Made by a program: the position numbers and the translations under genes. DNA of 64,000 nt. It comes from Eubacteriales bacterium. Its GTDB lineage: Bacteria > Bacillota > Clostridia > Lachnospirales > Lachnospiraceae. Below, piece after piece: positions 9,801 through 17,282 of this stretch; the first letter of the stretch is position 1, and each line of letters starts with the position of its first letter. A model generated the notes under the pieces. That model saw only the letters and a list, made by a program, of their open reading frames with translations. It was not told the DNA's origin and did not search any database. The DNA is taken from NCBI GenBank assembly GCA_030533385.1, contig JAUNJG010000006.1, positions 1-64,000 of the forward strand, read 5' to 3'.

Positions 9801-9867
9801 TGCATCTAACGAGGAGATTCATCCGAACACGGTGCATCTGAATAAAGGATTTTCCTCTCTTTTGTGA
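6814..9867 (+). CDS. Membrane-bound GGDEF-EAL cyclic-di-GMP protein
   Basis: The 1017-residue protein has an N-terminal membrane helix (about 10-32), a large extracytoplasmic domain with a VYGVLGVEI segment typical of Cache sensors, a second membrane helix (about 375-400), a HAMP-like/coiled stretch and a PAS-like region, then GGDEF (about 565-720) and EAL (about 735-975). The GGDEF signature is SGDEF (about 645), a variant usually compatible with activity, and no RxxD inhibitory site is visible five residues before it. The EAL domain retains YEALMR, FINS, ITEEEF, DDYGSGYN, KVD, AEGLE and the QGF segment, so phosphodiesterase activity is likely. It follows a solute-binding lipoprotein by 27 bases. 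Net direction of activity cannot be read from sequence. Confidence 0.9.
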   Translation: MKDKQKTKSVFRIIVSALLIVLVTEVLLMVGSILFSGVNERLDNNAIDILEKQVENRKGYLENEMLDNWSNLSFLVDDINETVKMMRDAGTIDINSLDSSSESCVPLLQEIGGRLITALYNRQATGIFVVFNTRDLDKENSGVSKPGIYIRDLDPMSAPSSRYGDLLLERAPKELSHFLDISMDSGWRPAFRFTSKEENAFFYHPFQAALKDGAKEEAKEYGYWTTSSYMLEGDSLPAVSYSVPLMLEDGTVYGVLGVEILTRYLKTGLPYEELQDNSQGTYVLGSVKNWEAEEKFLDFKTTIASSGPFFKKSSEGNTFRIKKIKQGYLLKDGSTNYYAAVQPLSLYSRNGPFSEEQWMLVGLVQTKHLFAFSRQVFMTLMTALMIMIVIGIVGSVIVARQISKPIKKLSGEVAAHRGKEEIPSLSYTGIRELDRFATAITELSQEVLETSTKFLRIMEMASVDLGGYEYREETDNVYVTENFFPLLGMEPVKKSELTPEKLKEVLRELHETRTHKGDMEGNRIYQIPLSKGRVRYLRLEASRIGQRHIGLVEDVTSSALERLRIEHERDYDTLTGLYSRRAFRRKSEELFAHPEKLKHTALLMMDLDNLKMINDTYGHDWGDHYIRQAGRCILDNVPVGTVCARISGDEFFVMFYGYESQKPIRKILEHLYRAVRSSVLMLPNGREMPISASGGVSWYPDDSTELSVLMKYADFAMYQIKRSYKGGMTEFDIGSYNEMEYHSQSKKEFYQLIEKELLNYHFQPIFSARDGSVVAYEALMRADLPTLHSPDAVMRMAKEEDRLHDIERLTMFKASEAFCDLREKEELKEDAFLFINSIASEYMTMEEFEEYHRMFSHVQGQIVIEITEEEFLNEKAMEAKRNAPGFSGIFALDDYGSGYNTEKNLLELSPKYIKVDISIVRNVDTDTDKQQIMANIISYAHQRGMQIIAEGLETDSELEKVMELGVDLLQGFYLARPAAVPTAMNPAAAKFISEFHASNEEIHPNTVHLNKGFSSLL

Positions 9868-9917
9868 GGAAGAGACAAAAATTATTAGAAGAAAAAGTTT
9901 CAGGAGGATAAGAAATT

Positions 9918-10229
9918 ATGGCATTATTACACATTACAGAAAAGAATTTTGACGCAGAAGTGATTCAGTCCGATAAGCCGGTGCTGATTGATTTTTGGGC
10001 GGCTTGGTGTGGTCCTTGTCAGATGCTCTCACCGATTATAGAGCAGGTGGCAGAAGAGGTGGACGACGTGAAGATTTGCAAGGTGAACGTGGACAAGGAG
10101 CCGGCACTGGCTTCTCGATTTGGCGTGATGAGTATTCCGACCCTTGTGGTGATGGAGAAAGGAAAAGTGGTCAATCAATCCGTTGGATATATCGGTAAAG
10201 ACGAAGTTCTCGCTCTGATCGGCAAATGA
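9918..10229 (+). CDS. trxA: Thioredoxin
   Basis: The 103-residue protein is a complete thioredoxin with the redox motif WCGPC (Cys31, Cys34), FWAAW before it, and the cis-proline loop MSIPTL. It reduces disulfides of cytoplasmic proteins, normally recharged by thioredoxin reductase, which is not in this window. CAGGAGGA precedes the ATG. The stop overlaps the start of the phosphopantetheinyl transferase (ATGA), indicating translational coupling with an apparently unrelated partner. Confidence 0.96.
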   Translation: MALLHITEKNFDAEVIQSDKPVLIDFWAAWCGPCQMLSPIIEQVAEEVDDVKICKVNVDKEPALASRFGVMSIPTLVVMEKGKVVNQSVGYIGKDEVLALIGK

Positions 10230-10870
10230 AAAAAGAAATAGAAATTGCCCTTGCCGGCAATATCCCCAAAAAGGAAGAGGTAGGAAAGGTCAGATGGTAT
10301 CTTCTGGATACCTCTGGTCTTCCCGATCCGGAAGACCAGCCGGAGTGGGAAAAGCTGCTGTCTCCAAGACGGTGGGAAAAACTGCACCGTCTGTCTTCTT
10401 TGCAGGATAAAAAAAACAGCGCAGGGGCAGGATTGTTATTGGGGTACGTTTTCCATGAGGAAAAGGTACCCTTTTGTCCTAAGAACATTGTTTATGGGAA
10501 ACATGGAAAACCGTATCATGAGGGACTACAATTTAGTCTGTCCCACTCGGGAAATTATGTGGTCTGTGCGGTGTCTGATGTCGGGATAGGCTGCGATATC
10601 CAGAAAATCAGACCGTATAAAGAAGGGATGATACGGAGGTTTTTTTCCAGGGAGGAACAGGAATATATTCTGGGGGCAGACGAGGAGCAAAGAGAAGAAC
10701 GATTTACTATTTTGTGGAGCCGGAAGGAAAGTTATTGTAAGATGACGGGAGAAGGTCTGACCAGAGATTTACGGCAGATTTCTCTTCCTTTTGCGGAAGG
10801 ATTCATCCAGAGAAAAGTGGAGGATTACAGGATTTGCATTTGTCTTGATGAGCATGTCGCACTCCGGTGA
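10226..10870 (+). CDS. 4'-phosphopantetheinyl transferase (Sfp/HetI/AcpT type)
   Basis: The 214-residue protein has the two signatures of the Sfp-type superfamily: VGIGCDIQKIRP (metal-binding Asp in the CDI/GxD motif) and the WSRKESYCKMTGEGL segment (W-x-x-K-E-S/A), with FSLSHSGNYVVCA between them. These enzymes transfer the phosphopantetheine arm from CoA to carrier proteins. The size is near the two-half-domain Sfp class rather than AcpS. It starts inside the trxA stop (ATGA overlap). No carrier protein or polyketide/nonribosomal synthetase lies nearby, so its target is unknown. Confidence 0.85.
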   Translation: MKKEIEIALAGNIPKKEEVGKVRWYLLDTSGLPDPEDQPEWEKLLSPRRWEKLHRLSSLQDKKNSAGAGLLLGYVFHEEKVPFCPKNIVYGKHGKPYHEGLQFSLSHSGNYVVCAVSDVGIGCDIQKIRPYKEGMIRRFFSREEQEYILGADEEQREERFTILWSRKESYCKMTGEGLTRDLRQISLPFAEGFIQRKVEDYRICICLDEHVALR

Positions 10871-10926
10871 AAACGCTCCGGCGGATGCAGGAGTACACGG
10901 GTGTCGGTTCGTTCTGCGTAGCATAC

Positions 10927-10955
10927 TTGAATTTTTTTTGTAAATGCAATATAAT
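10927..10955 (+). promoter_or_regulatory. Promoter of the TPR/Sel1-like gene
   Basis: TTGAAT (10927-10932) and TATAAT (10950-10955) with a 17-base spacer lie 40 bases before the next start codon, in an AT-rich gap after the phosphopantetheinyl transferase. Confidence 0.65.
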
Positions 10956-10994
10956 TTCGATAGAAAATGACGTGTTGTCAGGGAGGAAGATGTA

Positions 10995-11666
10995 TTGGAA
11001 CAGACAAAAATAGAAGCCATGATGGATGGTAAAACTCTCACGAAAGAAAATATATTAAAAATGTATCAGATGGTCCAGAATGCTTCGGACGCAGAGGAAA
11101 AGAAGAACGTGATGAAGCATTCCGTTTTTTTTGTCGGGCAGCTTCCCCTGAAGGAAAATCATCGGGTGGATTTGAAGAAGACGGAGCGGATTGTAAACCT
11201 TACGGTAGAATATGAAAATCTGGATATATGGATGAATTATCTGCTGGAGGGACTTTGCACGCAGACGCTTCTGTTAAAGAAGGAGAACGGCTTTTATGAG
11301 GTGAACACCAGATATGAAAAGTCTGTGATGAAAGTAAAAAAGATTGTGAAAGCTTATCAGATGGAGCTGGAACAAAGCAGGGAAGCGTCGATGCCGAAAG
11401 CAAAAAAAATGTACCAGATGGGAACGAAATATTATCACGATGGCGATTATGAGGAGGCGGCAGCCTGCTTTTTGCACGCCGTGGATCTGGCGGAATACCG
11501 CATGGCCTACTATAGTCTGGCCATGATGTACATGGATGGAAAAGGTGTGGAGGTCTCCTTGCCGGAAGCATTGCGTTGTGTGAGGCAGGCCCTTGTGATG
11601 GGGGCTTTGATTGCGGAACCTCTGGAAAGAAACATTTTAAGCAGAATGGGAGCAGAAAGGCTGTGA
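10995..11666 (+). CDS. Tetratricopeptide / Sel1-like repeat protein, function unknown
   Basis: The 223-residue soluble protein is helix-rich. The C-terminal half (about 135-205) contains two TPR/Sel1-like units: a KMYQMGTKYYHDGDYEEAAA unit followed by an AYYSLAMMYMDGKGVE unit with the A-x-G-x-G pattern of Sel1 repeats. Such repeats are protein-interaction scaffolds. The N-terminal 130 residues are not recognised. The start is TTG at 10995 behind GGGAGGAAG. It has its own promoter and precedes the trigger-factor-like lipoprotein. No enzymatic motif is visible. Confidence 0.6.
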   Translation: MEQTKIEAMMDGKTLTKENILKMYQMVQNASDAEEKKNVMKHSVFFVGQLPLKENHRVDLKKTERIVNLTVEYENLDIWMNYLLEGLCTQTLLLKKENGFYEVNTRYEKSVMKVKKIVKAYQMELEQSREASMPKAKKMYQMGTKYYHDGDYEEAAACFLHAVDLAEYRMAYYSLAMMYMDGKGVEVSLPEALRCVRQALVMGALIAEPLERNILSRMGAERL

Positions 11667-11753
11667 CCATACTGGCGGACGTGGCAGGCCATCAATTTTA
11701 GGAAATGAGGGGCAAAATCAATGCCTCTTTTTGGTGAAGAAAGGAATATAAGA

Positions 11754-12863
11754 ATGAGAAAGAAACTATGTATGGTTGGAATGGCGATGATGCTGGCAGC
11801 CGCAATGGTGAGCGGTTGTGGAAACAGCAAATCCGCAGAAGAAAAGACGACGGAGACAAAGACGGAAACCATGCCGACGGTAAATTACGGAGAAGGACTG
11901 AATGAGGATGGAACTTTGGCAAACACAGAAGGAAAAGACTATGTGACCCTCTGTGATTATGAGTCCATTCAGATTCCCAAGGAGGAAGTAAAGGCGGAGG
12001 ACAGCGAGATTGAGAATGAAATTTCGATTTTGATGCAGAGCTTTACGACGCAAAAACAAGTCAAGGACAGAAAAGTGAAAGATGGCGACGTCGTAAACAT
12101 TGATTATGTGGGTACAGTAGACGGCGTGGAGTTTGACGGAGGAAGTGCCAAAGGGTACGATTTGACCATCGGATCCGGCACGTTCATTGACGGTTTTGAA
12201 GACCAGCTGGTTGACCATGTGCCGGGGGATAACGTGGAAGTCAAGGTGACTTTCCCGGAAAATTATGCCTCCAAAGATTTGGCAGGAAAGGATGCCGTCT
12301 TTGATACGACGGTCAATTACATCAGCGAGTCAGAAACTCCTGCGCTGACAGATGAGTTTGTCAAAGAAAATCTCTCTGAATATGGATACACTTCCGTAAA
12401 AAATATGAAGAAAAAGATGAGGGAGGAAATTGAGAACAATAAAAAGTACAACTACATCTGGACTTATCTGGTGGATAACTCCACCTTTGAGACGATACCG
12501 GAGGAGCTGGTGACGCCGCAGCTTGACATTATGGTGGAAAGTCTGGAGGCCAGCCTGTATATGCAAAATGTGACGCTGGAAGATTATCTGACCAGCAGCG
12601 GTTACGAGGACGAAGACGGCTTGAGAGAAGCATATTATTCTGATTGTGAGGATATGATAAAGTCTTATCTTGTCGCTGACAAGGTGGCACAGGAAAAAAA
12701 TATAAAGGTTTCCGAGGAAAACCTGGCAGACTATTTTAAAAAATACTATAATACAGAAGAATACAGCAGCTATGTGGATTATTATTCCAGAGCCTATATT
12801 AACAGAACGGTGCTGAATAATCTGGTGACGGAAACTCTGGCAAAAACGGCCAAAACAGTATAA
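11754..12863 (+). CDS. Trigger-factor-like FKBP-type peptidyl-prolyl isomerase lipoprotein
   Basis: The 369-residue product has a lipoprotein signal with lipobox VSGC (Cys22), then a low-complexity Thr/Glu/Lys spacer. From about residue 115 there is an FKBP domain with DGDVVNIDYVGTVDG, the GSGTFIDGFEDQL pocket segment and a VTFPENY strand, followed by a helical region resembling the C-terminal chaperone domain of trigger factor. It is inferred to fold exported proteins at the outer membrane face of the cell. ATG at 11754 is chosen because it begins a proper MRKK signal; an upstream ATG at 11721 would put charged residues before it. Cytoplasmic trigger factor itself is not in this window. Confidence 0.8.
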   Translation: MRKKLCMVGMAMMLAAAMVSGCGNSKSAEEKTTETKTETMPTVNYGEGLNEDGTLANTEGKDYVTLCDYESIQIPKEEVKAEDSEIENEISILMQSFTTQKQVKDRKVKDGDVVNIDYVGTVDGVEFDGGSAKGYDLTIGSGTFIDGFEDQLVDHVPGDNVEVKVTFPENYASKDLAGKDAVFDTTVNYISESETPALTDEFVKENLSEYGYTSVKNMKKKMREEIENNKKYNYIWTYLVDNSTFETIPEELVTPQLDIMVESLEASLYMQNVTLEDYLTSSGYEDEDGLREAYYSDCEDMIKSYLVADKVAQEKNIKVSEENLADYFKKYYNTEEYSSYVDYYSRAYINRTVLNNLVTETLAKTAKTV

Positions 12864-12903
12864 AGAGACATTCCCGACGGCTGGGAAAGAAGAGGAGGAC
12901 AGG

Positions 12904-13617
12904 ATGAAAGACCTGAAGCACTTAAAAAGAGTATTATTAAAATTGAGCGGTGAAGCGCTGGCAGGAGAAAAAAAGACAGGTTTTGACGAGGCGACGGTGC
13001 GGGAGGTGGCCTCCCAGGTAAAGGAGGTATCGGATGCCGGTGTGCAGGTAGCCATCGTCATCGGCGGCGGCAATTTCTGGCGGGGAAGAACCAGCGACAC
13101 GATGGACAGGACAAAGGCGGATCAGATTGGCATGCTGGCGACGGTGATGAACTGCATTTATGTGGCAGATATGTTCCGGCAGGAAGGCATGCGGACGAAG
13201 GTGTACACACCTTTTTCCTGCGGTGCGTTCACGGAGCTTTTTGCCAGAGATGAGGCAGTCAGCGAGCTGGAGAAGGGAACCGTCGCGTTTTTTGCGGGCG
13301 GAACCGGACATCCGTATTTCTCTACGGATACGGCTACGGCGCTCCGCGCCATTGAGATTGAGGCGGATGCCATTTTGCTGGCGAAGGCCATCGACGGTGT
13401 GTATGACAGCGATCCGAAGCTGAATCCGAAGGCGGTAAAATACGATGAGATCTCCCTGGAGGAAGTTCTTGACAAAAAGTTGGGTGTCATTGATCTGACT
13501 GCGACGATTTTGTGTCTGGAAAATAAAATGCCTCTCATGATTTTCGGTTTGAACGAGGAGAACGGCATTGCCCGCGCTCTCGGCGGACAATTTAATGGAA
13601 CGATTGTCACCGTTTGA
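12904..13617 (+). CDS. pyrH: Uridylate kinase (UMP kinase)
   Basis: The 237-residue protein is a bacterial hexameric UMP kinase of the amino acid kinase fold: VLLKLSGEAL at the N-terminus, VIGGGNFWRG as the glycine-rich phosphate loop, the DQIGMLATVMN segment, and TDTATALRA/AKAIDGVYD in the nucleotide-binding half. It makes UDP from UMP in pyrimidine synthesis. AGAGGAGGA precedes the ATG. The pyrH-frr order is conserved across bacteria, although a 260-base gap separates them here. Confidence 0.97.
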   Translation: MKDLKHLKRVLLKLSGEALAGEKKTGFDEATVREVASQVKEVSDAGVQVAIVIGGGNFWRGRTSDTMDRTKADQIGMLATVMNCIYVADMFRQEGMRTKVYTPFSCGAFTELFARDEAVSELEKGTVAFFAGGTGHPYFSTDTATALRAIEIEADAILLAKAIDGVYDSDPKLNPKAVKYDEISLEEVLDKKLGVIDLTATILCLENKMPLMIFGLNEENGIARALGGQFNGTIVTV

Positions 13618-13788
13618 TCGGGGATGTCCCGGAATGACGGTGTGCAGGTCAGCGGGTGCTGCCGTCCTGTAAACCTGCATCGTGGTCGTTTGAAGGAAGC
13701 CTTATCTCAGTCAGAGTGTGGAAAACGTCATACATGACAAACTATCTGTGGACTGTAGTCGGGCTTCCCTCGGAAGCCGGAAAAACAT

Positions 13789-13816
13789 TGACAAAACAGC
13801 GGGGCTGTTGTACATT
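13789..13816 (+). promoter_or_regulatory. Candidate promoter upstream of frr
   Basis: In the 261-base gap between pyrH and frr, TTGACA at 13789-13794 is followed after 16 bases by TACATT. The gap also holds the complementary pair GGAAGCC / GGCTTCC (near 13696 and 13763). The -10 is weak. Confidence 0.4.
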
Positions 13817-13878
13817 ATTTGTATACTGGCGTGAAGTATGTCCGCTTTACGGGAAACAAGAAATCAGGAGGTTACATT

Positions 13879-14424
13879 ATGATAGAGAAATATACAGAGA
13901 AGATGCAAAAATCTGTGGAAAGTCTGGAGAGAGAGTATAATGCCATTCGTGCGGGAAGAGCGAATCCTCATGTTTTGGACAGAATCAAGGTGGATTACTA
14001 CGGAACACCGACTCCGCTGCAACAGGTAGGGAACATTACCGTTCCAGAACCGCGTATTCTTTGTATCCAGCCGTGGGAAGTTTCTTTGTTAAAGACGATC
14101 GAGAAGGCGATTCATCAGTCAGACATCGGCATCAATCCGACCAACGACGGAAAAGTGATTCGTCTTGTGTTCCCGGAACTGACCGAGGAGCATAGAAAAG
14201 AGTTGGTGAAGGATGTAAAAAAGAAGGCGGAGACGGCGAAGGTTGCCATTCGTAACATCCGAAGAGATGCCAATGAGTTCCTCAAGAAGGCGAACAAAAA
14301 TGGAGAGATGACCGAGGATGAGCTGAAGACGGAACAGAATAAGGTTCAGAAAGAGACAGACAAGTACATTAAAACTGTGGATGATGCCATGGATAAGAAG
14401 TCCCAGGAGATTTTGACCGTATAA
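13879..14424 (+). CDS. frr: Ribosome recycling factor
   Basis: The 181-residue protein has RRF features: RAGRANPHVLDRIKVDYYG in domain I, the PTPLQQVGNI loop, and the second long-helix segment RKELVKDVKKKAE. With EF-G it splits post-termination ribosomes. ATG at 13879 follows CAGGAGGT; an in-frame ATG 60 bases upstream would add an extension absent from the family. A strong terminator follows about 60 bases after the stop. Confidence 0.97.
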   Translation: MIEKYTEKMQKSVESLEREYNAIRAGRANPHVLDRIKVDYYGTPTPLQQVGNITVPEPRILCIQPWEVSLLKTIEKAIHQSDIGINPTNDGKVIRLVFPELTEEHRKELVKDVKKKAETAKVAIRNIRRDANEFLKKANKNGEMTEDELKTEQNKVQKETDKYIKTVDDAMDKKSQEILTV

Positions 14425-14483
14425 AAATTTTTGCTGGGAGGCTGCGGCCGAAATAGCTGCGGCCGGAAAGACAGAAGTTTATC

Positions 14484-14519
14484 ACCAGGCAGCCGGGATG
14501 ACTGGCTGCCTGGTTTTTT
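14484..14519 (+). terminator. Terminator after frr
   Basis: ACCAGGCAGCC (14484-14494) pairs perfectly with GGCTGCCTGGT (14504-14514) around a nine-base loop and is followed by TTTTTT. It separates pyrH-frr from the uppS operon. Confidence 0.9.
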
Positions 14520-14583
14520 AATCACTGTTGAGCCATACGTCTGATAGGGAAAAACAAGAGGAAATTTTACAGGAGAATGATAG

Positions 14584-15309
14584 ATGGAAAAGGAATTTAA
14601 CGGAAAAGTATACCAGATTCCGGAACATGTGGCAATTATATTGGACGGCAATGGGAGATGGGCGAAAAAACATCTCATGCCAAGGAACCTGGGACATTCT
14701 CAGGGGGCAAAAGTGGTGGAGCAGATTTGTGAAGATGCATGGGATCTGGGGATCAAGTATCTGACAGTGTATGCATTTTCAACGGAAAACTGGAGCCGGC
14801 CCGAAAAAGAAGTTCGTGCCCTGATGAAGCTGCTTCGCAAATATCTGGAAGACTGTATTGAGAGAACATCCAAAAATAATATGAGAGTTCGTGTCATCGG
14901 GGAGAAATCTCGTCTGGATGAGGACATCCGCCGGGCCATTGAGGAGCTGGAGGACATCTCCTCCGTGAATACCGGATTGAATTTTACAATCGCTCTGAAT
15001 TACGGAAGTCGGGACGAGATGGTGCGAGCCGTAAAAAAAATAGCGGAGGAATGCAGCCAGGGTGATTTGCAGCCGGGACAGATTGATGAAAAGCTCTTTG
15101 CATCCTATCTGGATACGAGGGAGCTTCCCGACCCGGATCTCATGATTCGGACGAGTGGGGAGCAGCGGTTGTCGAACTGGCTTTTGTGGCAGCTGGCTTA
15201 CACGGAATTTTATTTTACAGATGTTTTGTGGCCGGATTTTAACAAGGAAGAATTAATGAGGGCCATTGTGTATTATAATACAAGAGAAAGGCGATTCGGA
15301 GGGATCTGA
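14584..15309 (+). CDS. uppS: Undecaprenyl diphosphate synthase (cis-prenyltransferase)
   Basis: The 241-residue protein has IILDGNGRWAKK with the catalytic Asp, the FSTENWSRP segment, and the signature DLMIRTSGEQRLSNWLLWQ. It condenses isopentenyl diphosphate units into the C55 lipid carrier for peptidoglycan and wall polymers. It heads a tight operon uppS-cdsA-dxr-rseP-ispG (gaps 14, -4, 1 and 200 bases). ATG at 14584 lies behind CAGGAG at good distance. Confidence 0.96.
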   Translation: MEKEFNGKVYQIPEHVAIILDGNGRWAKKHLMPRNLGHSQGAKVVEQICEDAWDLGIKYLTVYAFSTENWSRPEKEVRALMKLLRKYLEDCIERTSKNNMRVRVIGEKSRLDEDIRRAIEELEDISSVNTGLNFTIALNYGSRDEMVRAVKKIAEECSQGDLQPGQIDEKLFASYLDTRELPDPDLMIRTSGEQRLSNWLLWQLAYTEFYFTDVLWPDFNKEELMRAIVYYNTRERRFGGI

Positions 15310-15323
15310 AGAAGAGGTGTTTT

Positions 15324-16133
15324 ATGTTTAAACAGAGGCTGATTAGCGGAGTGATTCTTGTCATTTTGGCATTTGTTATCCTGTATTTTGGAGGGATTGT
15401 GACTTTTTTGGCGACGGCGGGCATTTCCCTCATCGGGATGTTTGAGCTCCTCCGGGTGATTCATGTGGAAAAATCGGCGCTGGCCGTCATTGCATATTCC
15501 GGCGCCATCTTGTATTATTTGCTCCTGATTCTGAATCTGGATCAATACATTGTTCCGTTGGTTTTGTTGGTTCTCATACTGTTGTTTACTGTCTATGTAT
15601 TTACTTTTCCAAAATATGAGATTTCTCATGTGGCTATCACATTTTTTTCATTATTTTATGTCACAGTTATGTTATCCTGCATTTACAGGATTCGTATGCT
15701 GGAAGACGGAGGCTGTCTGATCGTCCTTGTGTTCCTCAGCGCGTGGGGAAATGACACGCTGGCTTACTGTGCCGGCAGGCTGTTTGGAAAACATAAGATG
15801 TCCCCGGTGCTGAGTCCGAAAAAGACGGTGGAAGGAGCCGTGGGCGGTGTGGCAGGAGCAGGTCTTCTGGGCGCAATCTATGGATGTCTGGCGGTCAATT
15901 TCATTGCGGCACAATATAACCTGATGTTGGTTTTTGCCGTGGTCTGCGCCGCAGGGGGACTGATTAGCATCGTTGGCGATTTGGGAGCATCTGCCATAAA
16001 AAGAAATTACGGGATTAAGGATTACAGCAATCTGATTCCGGGACATGGCGGGATTCTTGACAGGTTTGACAGTATTATTTTTACGGCACCCATTATTTAT
16101 TATTTATTAGCATTGGTGGTAGGTTTAAAATGA
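15324..16133 (+). CDS. cdsA: Phosphatidate cytidylyltransferase (CDP-diacylglycerol synthase)
   Basis: The 269-residue protein is polytopic, with about eight hydrophobic segments, and contains the CdsA signature near the C-terminus: GDLGASAIKRNYGIKDYSNLIPGHGG (quoted from within it: IKDYSNLIPGHGG). SPKKTVEGAVGG is the other conserved motif. It converts phosphatidic acid and CTP to CDP-diacylglycerol, the precursor used by cardiolipin synthase, also encoded in this window. It overlaps dxr by four bases (ATGA). Confidence 0.96.
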   Translation: MFKQRLISGVILVILAFVILYFGGIVTFLATAGISLIGMFELLRVIHVEKSALAVIAYSGAILYYLLLILNLDQYIVPLVLLVLILLFTVYVFTFPKYEISHVAITFFSLFYVTVMLSCIYRIRMLEDGGCLIVLVFLSAWGNDTLAYCAGRLFGKHKMSPVLSPKKTVEGAVGGVAGAGLLGAIYGCLAVNFIAAQYNLMLVFAVVCAAGGLISIVGDLGASAIKRNYGIKDYSNLIPGHGGILDRFDSIIFTAPIIYYLLALVVGLK

Positions 16134-17281
16134 AAAAAATAGCGATACTTGGCTCCACCGGCTCCATAGGGACGCAGACCCTGGAGGTGGTGAAGGAGCA
16201 TCCGGAAGAGCTGTGCGTGACGGCGCTGGCAGCCGGAAGAAATAAGGAGCGGCTCAGGGAGCAGATAGAGCAGTTTCATCCCTCCCTTGTAAGTCTGGAA
16301 AAAGAGGAGGACGCCCGGGAATTGTCAGGGGAGCTTGCAGGAAAAGGAGTGGAGGTTCTCTGGGGAAAAGAAGGACTGATGGCCGTGGCAGGCCATGAGG
16401 AGGCGGAGATGGTAGTCACTGCCGTGGTGGGGATGATGGGAATTCTTCCCACGATGGAAGCCATTCGGAAAAAAAAGGATATTGCTCTCGCGAACAAGGA
16501 GACTCTTGTGACGGCGGGACATCTGATTATGCCTATGGCGGAAGAATATGGCGTGTCCATTCTTCCCGTGGACAGCGAACATTCCGCCATCTTCCAGTGC
16601 CTTCAGGGGACAAGGAGACAGCAGGAAGTGGAGAAGATTTTGCTGACTGCGTCGGGAGGTCCTTTTCGGGGAAAGACGCTGGAAGAGCTGAGTCAGGTCA
16701 GACTGGAGGATGCGCTGAAGCATCCGAACTGGGCCATGGGAAAGAAAATCACCATTGATTCTTCTACCATGGTCAACAAAGGACTGGAAGTGATGGAGGC
16801 ACATTGGCTGTTTCAAGTAGAGTATCCACAGATTGAGGTGATCGTCCAGCCGCAGAGCATCATTCATTCCATGGTGCAGTTTGTGGACGGCGCCGTGTTG
16901 GCGCAGCTTGGCACGCCGGACATGAAGGTTCCGATTGAATATGCCTTGTTTTATCCTGAGAGAAGGAAACTTTCGGGGGAGAGGCTGGACTTTGGAACAC
17001 TGGGAAGCATTGCCTTTGAAAAGCCGGACGATACTGTGTTCCGGGGGCTGGCGCTGGCTTTGGAAGCGGGAAAGGCAGGGGGAACCATGCCGACAGTGTT
17101 CAATGCTGCCAATGAGAGAGCGGTCGCCCGCTTCCTGAAAAAGGAGATTGGATATCTGGATATCATCCGATTCATTGAAAGATGTATGGATGCCCATTCG
17201 GTCAGCCAAAATCCTTCTCTGGAGGAGATTTTGGCAGTGGAGCGATGGGTGTACTCCGTGGAAGATACAGGAAGGAGGTAG
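16130..17281 (+). CDS. dxr: 1-deoxy-D-xylulose 5-phosphate reductoisomerase
   Basis: The 383-residue enzyme shows the NADPH-binding GSTGSIGTQTLEVV at the N-terminus, ALANKETLVTAG, the metal and substrate region PVDSEHSAIFQCL, and the ATMVNKGLEVMEAHWLF-like segment. It converts DXP to MEP, the committed step of the non-mevalonate isoprenoid pathway; ispG later in this operon acts in the same pathway and uppS consumes its product. Start overlaps the cdsA stop. Confidence 0.97.
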   Translation: MKKIAILGSTGSIGTQTLEVVKEHPEELCVTALAAGRNKERLREQIEQFHPSLVSLEKEEDARELSGELAGKGVEVLWGKEGLMAVAGHEEAEMVVTAVVGMMGILPTMEAIRKKKDIALANKETLVTAGHLIMPMAEEYGVSILPVDSEHSAIFQCLQGTRRQQEVEKILLTASGGPFRGKTLEELSQVRLEDALKHPNWAMGKKITIDSSTMVNKGLEVMEAHWLFQVEYPQIEVIVQPQSIIHSMVQFVDGAVLAQLGTPDMKVPIEYALFYPERRKLSGERLDFGTLGSIAFEKPDDTVFRGLALALEAGKAGGTMPTVFNAANERAVARFLKKEIGYLDIIRFIERCMDAHSVSQNPSLEEILAVERWVYSVEDTGRR

Positions 17282-17282
17282 C

